Positions 3,916 to 9,487 of a DNA stretch of 9,487 bases are shown here, one piece after another (the stretch's first letter is position 1; the number at the start of each line of letters is the position of its first letter). The notes beneath the pieces were generated by a model. The model was not told the DNA's origin. It was given only the letters and a program-made list of their open reading frames with translations, and did not search any database. The translations under genes and the position numbers were made by a program. Origin of the DNA: Clostridia bacterium (GTDB lineage Bacteria > Bacillota > Clostridia > Oscillospirales > Acutalibacteraceae); contig CAAGMR010000049.1 of assembly GCA_900771085.1 (NCBI GenBank), forward strand, positions 1-9,487, read 5' to 3'.

Positions 3916-6177
3916 ATGGCTAAAAACTCTAGAAAAATACTCAGAAACAGGGCTCTTGTGGCATTCTTTGTCACTGTCGTTCTCGTATTCGGAATGGCAA
4001 TTTATGGCCTTGTTTTACAGGGGGTAATACATGGAAGTGCCAACAGAAGCAAGGCGGAAGCAGAGCTTCTTTCCGACCGCACCATTTATTCTCAGCGCGG
4101 CACCATCTATGACAGAAACGGAAATGTCCTTGCTCAGAGTTCAGACGCATGGAAAATATTCATCAATCCTTCAGAGATAGCAGCCAAAGATACTGCTTCT
4201 GCAGAGACGGTTGCAGAAGACCTCGCAAAGGTTCTTGACCTTGACTACGATGAAGTGCTCAAGAGCTGCAAGCTCGAAAAGAGAACTTATGTCGTTGTAA
4301 AGTCCAAGGTTGACTACGATACAAAAACCGCCATTGAGAAACTCAAGGCGGCTAATAAAGACGAGGGCTATATGAGAATCATCGGCATCGAAGATGACGT
4401 GACCCGTTTTTATCCATATGACAATTTCGCGTCTACCATCATCGGCTTCACAGGTGCAGATGACTCAGGACGTTCAGGACTTGAGTTCTACTACAACGAG
4501 TCCCTCAACGGCGTAGCCGGCAGACGCATCGGTGCAAAGAATGCGAAGGCTTCAGCAATTCCTTCCGCTTTCGACAAGTTCTTTGCAGTTCAGCAGGGTT
4601 ACAACCTTGAACTTACCATCGACAATGCAATTCAGTACTTCCTTGACTCAGCGCTTTCAAGTGCGGTTAACTCACTTGACGCGTCATACGGATACGGTAT
4701 TGTCATGGACACAAAGACAGGCGCAATTCTCGCAATGAGTTCACAGCCTGACTATGACCTCAACAATCCTTACTCGGTTGCAAATGAGGCAACAAAAGCA
4801 AAACTCGACAAGATTGAAGATAAAGACGACAGAGCAAAAGAGACAACAGCAGCTCTCAATGCTCAGTGGAGAAACAGAACAATCACCGATACTTACGAAC
4901 CGGGTTCCGTATTCAAGTGCGTAACTGCTGCTGCAGGCATTGAAGAGGGCGTGGTAAGTCCGGAAGAAATGTTCGTCTGCACCGGTGAATACCAGGTACA
5001 GGACAGAACATACCACTGCTCCAACAGAGCAGGCCACGGTAGTGAAAACTTCACAACCTCACTCATGAATTCATGCAACCCGATTTACATTCAGGTAGCT
5101 CAGAGACTCGGCAAATCAACCTTCAGCAAATACTTTGATGCCTTCGGTTTCACAGAAACCACCGGCGTTGACCTGCCTGCTGAAGCAAGACCGATTCCAA
5201 ACGTAACCTACTACGCAGAAGACAAGATGGGCTCTGTTCAGCTTGCTTCCGCATCCTTCGGTCAGACCTTCCAGGTCAGCCCGATTCAGTGCATCACTGC
5301 AATCAATGCAATTGCCAATGACGGCAAGCTCATGCAGCCGTACATTGTTGACAGATATCTTGATGATGAAGGCAACCCTGTTGCCGTAACACAGCCGGTT
5401 GAAAAGAGACAGGTTGTTTCAAAGCTCACAGCTGATACCGTTACAGACATGATGGTTGAAGTTGTAAAGGGCGGTACCGCAAAGAATGCCTATGTTCCGG
5501 GTTATTCCGTAGCAGGTAAGACAGGTACTTCAGAAAAACTTGGTGAGGCAAGTGATTACTACATTGGTTCCTTCTGCGGATTTGCTCCTGCAGACGACCC
5601 TGAAATCACAGTCCTTATCGTTATCGACGAACCTAAGGGTGAAAGCTATACCGGTGGTAAGACTGCTGCTCCTGTAGCAGCCGAAGTAATTGAGAACACT
5701 CTCAAGTACTTAAACGTTGAACCGGAATACACAGCCGAAGAAAGAGCGAGTCTTGATGTTAAGACTCCAAACGAAATCGGCATCTCTACAAAGTCTGCAA
5801 AGGCAAGCCTCGAAAAGAGCGGATTCAAAGTATTCGTTGTAGGCGATGGAGAAAAGGTACTCAACCAGTCTCCTGCAGCAGGCAAGCTTGTACCATCACA
5901 GGGTGTCATTGTTCTTTACACAGAAGATGCAAAGAAGACACAGAAGGTAAATGTTCCAAATCTTACAGGCCTTACGGTTCAGCAGGCAAGATATGCCGCA
6001 AATCAGGCCGGCCTCAATGTCGAAATAGTCGGCAATACTTCTGCCACAATCTATGGCAGCTCTTACAGACAAAGCATTTCTCAGGGCACCGGTGTTGCAA
6101 TGGGCTCAACGATAACCGTTTCTTACATGACAACGGACAGCGAAATGAGCATTGAAGATACCGGTAACGCCGATTAA
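3916..6177 (+). CDS. pbpB: Class B penicillin-binding protein (FtsI/PBP2B/SpoVD type) with two PASTA domains
   Basis: A 753-residue D,D-transpeptidase that crosslinks septal peptidoglycan outside the membrane with FtsW. Seen: a short cytoplasmic N-terminus, one membrane anchor (about 13-36), RGTIYDRNGNVLA (61-73) opening the pedestal domain, then the transpeptidase domain with SVFK (catalytic Ser331, Lys334), SCN (386-388) and KTGT (535-538). Two PASTA domains follow (about 613-669 and 677-737), as in B. subtilis PBP2B; SpoVD has one. Cys368 and Cys387 lie 37 and 56 residues after the catalytic serine, close to the SpoVD cysteines controlled by StoA. The motif region CSNRAGHGSENF...SCNP resembles SpoVD. 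GGAGG ends 4 nt before the ATG, a short but workable spacing. It could be a vegetative division PBP, a sporulation PBP or both; the dcw position favours division. Confidence 0.95.
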   Translation: MAKNSRKILRNRALVAFFVTVVLVFGMAIYGLVLQGVIHGSANRSKAEAELLSDRTIYSQRGTIYDRNGNVLAQSSDAWKIFINPSEIAAKDTASAETVAEDLAKVLDLDYDEVLKSCKLEKRTYVVVKSKVDYDTKTAIEKLKAANKDEGYMRIIGIEDDVTRFYPYDNFASTIIGFTGADDSGRSGLEFYYNESLNGVAGRRIGAKNAKASAIPSAFDKFFAVQQGYNLELTIDNAIQYFLDSALSSAVNSLDASYGYGIVMDTKTGAILAMSSQPDYDLNNPYSVANEATKAKLDKIEDKDDRAKETTAALNAQWRNRTITDTYEPGSVFKCVTAAAGIEEGVVSPEEMFVCTGEYQVQDRTYHCSNRAGHGSENFTTSLMNSCNPIYIQVAQRLGKSTFSKYFDAFGFTETTGVDLPAEARPIPNVTYYAEDKMGSVQLASASFGQTFQVSPIQCITAINAIANDGKLMQPYIVDRYLDDEGNPVAVTQPVEKRQVVSKLTADTVTDMMVEVVKGGTAKNAYVPGYSVAGKTGTSEKLGEASDYYIGSFCGFAPADDPEITVLIVIDEPKGESYTGGKTAAPVAAEVIENTLKYLNVEPEYTAEERASLDVKTPNEIGISTKSAKASLEKSGFKVFVVGDGEKVLNQSPAAGKLVPSQGVIVLYTEDAKKTQKVNVPNLTGLTVQQARYAANQAGLNVEIVGNTSATIYGSSYRQSISQGTGVAMGSTITVSYMTTDSEMSIEDTGNAD

Positions 6178-6195
6178 ACAAATGGAGGTGTTGGC

Positions 6196-7560
6196 ATGAG
6201 AAGATTCTCAACTGAAGAAATAGCAGAGATTACCGGAGGAGTAGCTTCCGGACATGCAATAATCGATAATATTGCAACAGACAACAGAGTGGCACGCGAA
6301 GGCAGTCTGTTTATCGCAATCGTTGGTGAAAGACTTGACGGCCACGAATTCATTCCTGCAGCCGTTGAAGCAGGCGCATCGGCAGTACTTTGTCACAAGC
6401 CGATTGAAACAACAGTTCCGACAATTCTTGTAAAGGATACAACCCAGGCACTTCTTGACCTGGGCCGTGCATACAGACTCGAACACGATATCCCTTATGT
6501 CGGTCTTACCGGCAGTGTCGGCAAGACAACAACAAAGGAAATGATCTGGTGTGTTCTCAATGCAAAGTTCACAGCGTACAAAACAGCCGGAAACTTCAAT
6601 AACCAGATAGGACTTCCAAAGGTTCTTCTTGCAATGGGTCCGGAGTACAATGCGGCAGTCATTGAAATGGGAATGAACCACAAGGGTGAGATTTCAAACC
6701 TTTCAAAGGCTACCGTTCCGGATGTCGGAGTAATCACCAACGTCGGTGTATCTCACATTGAAAACCTTGGAAGCAGAGAGGGAATACTTGCCGCAAAGCT
6801 TGAAATCCTTGACGGTATGAAGCCGGGCGCAACTCTCATTCTCAATAAAGACAACGACATGTTAAAGACAGTCGTAAATGATAATTACAACCTCAAGTTC
6901 TTCTCGGTTGAAGACGAGAGTGCTTATGTTCATGCAAAGGACATCACTTATGGCGATGCATCTACAACCTTCACGGCGGTAACACCTGTGGGCAGCGCAG
7001 AAGTGGTAATTCCTACAACAGGCGTGCACAATGTATACAATGCACTGGCTGCCATCTGTGTGGGACTTGAATACGATATTCCACTTGCTGATATGGCAGT
7101 TGCCCTTGGCAACTACAAGCCTGCCGGCATGAGAGAAAACATCGTGGAAAAGGGTGGAGTTACAGTCATCGAAGACTGCTACAATGCAAGCCCCGATTCC
7201 ATGAAGGCACTTGCAGAGACACTCAAGCTTAAAGGTGCGCTTGGAAGAAGAAAGATTGCCGTTATCGGCGACATGCTTGAACTTGGAGATTATTCCGAAG
7301 AGGCGCACCGCCGCGCAGGAATGTACATGGCGGAAGCAGGAATCGATCTTCTCATCACTTACGGTAAGGCATCTAAATTTGCTGCCGACGAAGCGAGAGA
7401 AAGAGGACTTCTCAGAGTCTTCAATTTTGAAGACAAGGACATGCTTGCAGAGAAACTCATCGACATGGTAAAACCGGGCGATGTTGTGGCATTCAAGGCA
7501 AGCCGAGGAATGTATCTCGAAGAAGTAATTACTAGGCTTTATGAATCACTTAAGGATTAA
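6196..7560 (+). CDS. murF: MurF, UDP-MurNAc-tripeptide--D-Ala-D-Ala ligase
   Basis: A 454-residue cytoplasmic Mur ligase that uses ATP to add D-alanyl-D-alanine to UDP-MurNAc-tripeptide, the last cytoplasmic precursor step. Seen: N-terminal substrate domain (1-100) with DNRVAREGSLFIAI (29-42), P-loop GSVGKTTTKEM (106-116), NFNNQIGLP (133-141), EMGMNHKGEI (157-166), TNVGVSHIENLGS (181-193), then the third domain with EDCYNASPDSM (326-336), GDMLELG (358-364) and FKASRGMYLE (433-442). The FNNQIG and YNASPDSM motifs separate MurF from MurC, MurD and MurE. Length is typical. GGAGG at 6184-6188 is well placed and the gap from the PBP gene is 18 nt. In many relatives murE stands directly before it; here it is missing, so the tripeptide ligase must be encoded elsewhere. 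Confidence 0.97.
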   Translation: MRRFSTEEIAEITGGVASGHAIIDNIATDNRVAREGSLFIAIVGERLDGHEFIPAAVEAGASAVLCHKPIETTVPTILVKDTTQALLDLGRAYRLEHDIPYVGLTGSVGKTTTKEMIWCVLNAKFTAYKTAGNFNNQIGLPKVLLAMGPEYNAAVIEMGMNHKGEISNLSKATVPDVGVITNVGVSHIENLGSREGILAAKLEILDGMKPGATLILNKDNDMLKTVVNDNYNLKFFSVEDESAYVHAKDITYGDASTTFTAVTPVGSAEVVIPTTGVHNVYNALAAICVGLEYDIPLADMAVALGNYKPAGMRENIVEKGGVTVIEDCYNASPDSMKALAETLKLKGALGRRKIAVIGDMLELGDYSEEAHRRAGMYMAEAGIDLLITYGKASKFAADEARERGLLRVFNFEDKDMLAEKLIDMVKPGDVVAFKASRGMYLEEVITRLYESLKD

Positions 7561-7571
7561 GGGGTAAATAT

Positions 7572-8633
7572 ATGAACGTTTTAGTTGCGACAGTAGCCGC
7601 TGTCATTATTGGATTCGCAATCAGTGCGGTAACAGGCATCAAGCTTGTTCCATGGCTTCACAAGCTTAAGTTTGGTCAGACCATTCTTGATATTGGTCCA
7701 AACTGGCACAAGGCAAAGCAGGGAACACCTACAATGGGTGGTTTCATGTTTATCATCTCAACAGTAGTAACATTCTTCCTTGTTGTTATCGCTGACAAGC
7801 TTATGGGCGGCGATATTGTTGCAGGCGTTTCAATGGTTCCATCTGCAACAAAGGTTAAGATATATGCAGGTCTTATCATGGCTCTCGGCTTTGGTCTCAT
7901 CGGTTTCCTTGATGACTACATCAAGGTTAAGCGCAAAGAGAACGAAGGTCTCACAGTCATTCAGAAGACAGTTATTCAGGTTGTTCTTTGTGTAGCTTAC
8001 ATTGCTACTCTCGTTATCTCCGGTAACCGTTACATGTTCGTTCCATTTGGCGGTATCTGGGAATACGGCAACACAGTTATTTTTGCAATCCTTACATTTA
8101 TCGTAATGTATGCAACAGTTAACGCTGTTAACTTCACTGACGGCATCGATGGTCTCTGCGCTTCCGTTACCACTACAGCTGCAATTTCTTTCGCTGTTAT
8201 GGCTGCCGTTAAGCAGTGCTTCGGCGCAACAATCCTTGGCGCAGCACTCGCAGGTGCATGCGCAGGTTACCTCATCTGGAACTGGCATCCTGCAAAGTGC
8301 TTCATGGGCGACACAGGTTCAATGTTCCTCGGCGGTATGATGATTGCTCTTGCATATGCAATCGACTGCCCGATCATCCTTCTCCTTGCAGGTATCATTT
8401 ATGTTGCAGAAGGTGCATCTGACGTTATTCAGATTGTTTACTTCAAGATCACAAAGAAGATTGCTCAGAAGACTGATCCTGATGCAACAGGCAAGAGACT
8501 CTTCAAGATGGCTCCAATTCACCATCACTTCGAGAAGTGTGGCTGGAGCGAAGAAAAAATCAACTACGTATTTGCTGCAGTTAACCTTCTTGGCGGTATA
8601 GCTGCTTGCTTACTCGTTTACTTTGGCAGATAA
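7572..8633 (+). CDS. mraY: MraY, phospho-MurNAc-pentapeptide transferase
   Basis: A 353-residue polytopic membrane enzyme that moves phospho-MurNAc-pentapeptide from UDP to undecaprenyl phosphate, making lipid I on the inner face of the membrane. Seen: GPNWHKAKQGTPTMGG (42-57), the Mg-binding DDYIKVKRKENEGL (114-127), NAVNFTDGIDGL (184-195), WHPAKCFMGDTGSMFLGG (238-255) and the APIHHHFEKCGWSEEKI segment (314-330) that marks MraY from other polyprenyl-phosphate transferases. About ten hydrophobic spans are visible. All expected catalytic residues are present and length is usual. It starts 11 nt after the murF stop; AAGGGG (7559-7564) overlaps that stop codon, so coupling with murF is likely. 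Confidence 0.98.
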   Translation: MNVLVATVAAVIIGFAISAVTGIKLVPWLHKLKFGQTILDIGPNWHKAKQGTPTMGGFMFIISTVVTFFLVVIADKLMGGDIVAGVSMVPSATKVKIYAGLIMALGFGLIGFLDDYIKVKRKENEGLTVIQKTVIQVVLCVAYIATLVISGNRYMFVPFGGIWEYGNTVIFAILTFIVMYATVNAVNFTDGIDGLCASVTTTAAISFAVMAAVKQCFGATILGAALAGACAGYLIWNWHPAKCFMGDTGSMFLGGMMIALAYAIDCPIILLLAGIIYVAEGASDVIQIVYFKITKKIAQKTDPDATGKRLFKMAPIHHHFEKCGWSEEKINYVFAAVNLLGGIAACLLVYFGR

Positions 8634-8650
8634 AACAGAGGAGTTTTTCA

Positions 8651-9487
8651 ATGTCTAAGAAAAGCAGAGCAGAGAACAACGGGTTCTTCATAAAAGGCGG
8701 TCTTGACATACCGTTCCTTGCAATAGTAATAGCTCTGATCACGATAGGCCTTACGATGCTGCTTTCAGCCAGCTATGCCTATTGCTACTACTATTTTGAT
8801 AACAGCCTTCATTACTTTTTCAGACAGGCAGCTTTTGCCGTTGGCGGCATAGCAATCATGTTCTTTATTTCACATGTAAACTATAAATATTTAAAAATGT
8901 TCACAATGATTGTCATGGCGATTGCCATGGTCCTGCTGGTGGTTGTACTGTTCGTTACACCGAGACAGGGCTTTGAGGACTTCCACAGATGGATTTATCT
9001 CGGACCGATTTCTTTCCAGCCATCTGAAATTGCAAAGTTTGCACTTATTCTTTATCTTGCGAAAGATATTGACCGTCACTACATTGGCATCAACAGCAAC
9101 AGACTTTCTGAAAACCCGAGACTTGTGGAGTTCAGAAAAACAAGCGGACTTAAAATCAGAGACAAGAGCGCGAGCTTGGTGAAATACCTTGGCATTATTG
9201 CTCTGTTCGCATTCCTTGTTTATAAGGAAAATCACGTATCCGGCGCATTGCTCCTTGTAATGCTTGGCGTATTTATGCTGTACCTTGCAGGCTATAACAA
9301 TAAGCTCTTTTTAGCCATCGGCGTTTTAGGTATAGTGGCAATAATTGCCGTAATCAACAACCCTGAGATTCTTCCGGCCCACGCACAGAGCCGAATCACA
9401 TCATGGCTTGATAAGGATTTTGACCCGAGAGGTGTTCGCTGGCAGACAAACCAGGCTATCTATGCCATCGGTTCAGGCGGATTCTTC
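8651..9487 (+). CDS. ftsW: FtsW, SEDS-family septal peptidoglycan glycosyltransferase (partial, C-terminus beyond right edge)
   Basis: The first 279 residues of a SEDS glycan polymerase, open to the window end. FtsW polymerises lipid II at the septum with its partner class B PBP, encoded upstream here. Seen: FKGG-type start region, then GLDIPFLAIVIALITIGLTML at the first membrane helix (about 17-39), RWIYLGPISFQPSEIAKF (113-130), NHVSGALLL (194-202), and SWLDKDFDPRGVRWQTNQAIYAIGSGG (251-277), the external loop with the essential acidic position in SEDS proteins. A charged segment of about 38 residues (141-178) lies between two membrane helices on the predicted cytoplasmic side. AGGAG (8639-8643) precedes the ATG by 7 nt; the gap after mraY is 17 nt. 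In B. subtilis murD lies between mraY and the SEDS gene spoVE; here it does not. SpoVE or RodA are alternatives, less likely given position. Confidence 0.93.
   Translation, partial: MSKKSRAENNGFFIKGGLDIPFLAIVIALITIGLTMLLSASYAYCYYYFDNSLHYFFRQAAFAVGGIAIMFFISHVNYKYLKMFTMIVMAIAMVLLVVVLFVTPRQGFEDFHRWIYLGPISFQPSEIAKFALILYLAKDIDRHYIGINSNRLSENPRLVEFRKTSGLKIRDKSASLVKYLGIIALFAFLVYKENHVSGALLLVMLGVFMLYLAGYNNKLFLAIGVLGIVAIIAVINNPEILPAHAQSRITSWLDKDFDPRGVRWQTNQAIYAIGSGGFF

Noticed and set aside
6208..6681. Leftward 157-codon open frame opposite murF
   Set aside because: It is antisense to intact MurF motifs, is Cys-rich and lacks a ribosome binding site; a codon-bias shadow.
7830..8288. Leftward 152-codon open frame opposite mraY
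   Set aside because: It is antisense to conserved MraY catalytic segments and has shadow-like Cys/Asn/Ser-rich composition.

Overview
The window is a low-to-mid GC Gram-positive chromosome segment, most likely from an anaerobic member of class Clostridia. The evidence is a Firmicutes-style dcw (division and cell wall) cluster, a division PBP with PASTA domains and SpoVD-like cysteines, AGGAG-type ribosome binding sites, and a LarC nickel-cofactor gene. No genus can be named from the sequence alone.

Left part (1-1459, minus strand): mscL (mechanosensitive channel) is followed after 10 nt by larC (nickel-pincer cofactor synthesis), which runs off the left edge. A well-formed promoter at 1520-1548 drives the pair leftward. 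LarC carries a 59-residue histidine-rich segment built partly from a 69-bp-offset DNA duplication.

Intergenic region (1460-1958): this divergent control region holds the mscL promoter, an orphan rightward intrinsic terminator, an 8-bp inverted repeat, a near-consensus promoter for the dcw operon, candidate MraZ boxes at the predicted transcription start, and a leader hairpin ahead of mraZ.

Right part (1959-9487, plus strand): the order is mraZ, rsmH, ftsL-like, class B PBP, murF, mraY, ftsW (cut by the right edge). Genes overlap or sit within about 20 nt of each other, except for an 84-nt gap before the PBP that contains a perfect long hairpin. MurF and MraY make UDP-MurNAc-pentapeptide and lipid I. 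FtsW (glycan polymerase) and the PBP (crosslinker) form the septal synthase, FtsL scaffolds it, RsmH methylates 16S rRNA, and MraZ probably autoregulates the operon. murE and murD, common in this cluster elsewhere, are absent from the visible part.

I see no evidence of a new multi-gene system. All coding sequences belong to well-known families. The items worth a second look are regulatory (leader elements, the hairpin before the PBP gene), the LarC repeat, the divergent MraZ motif residues, and the cysteine pair in the PBP active-site region.
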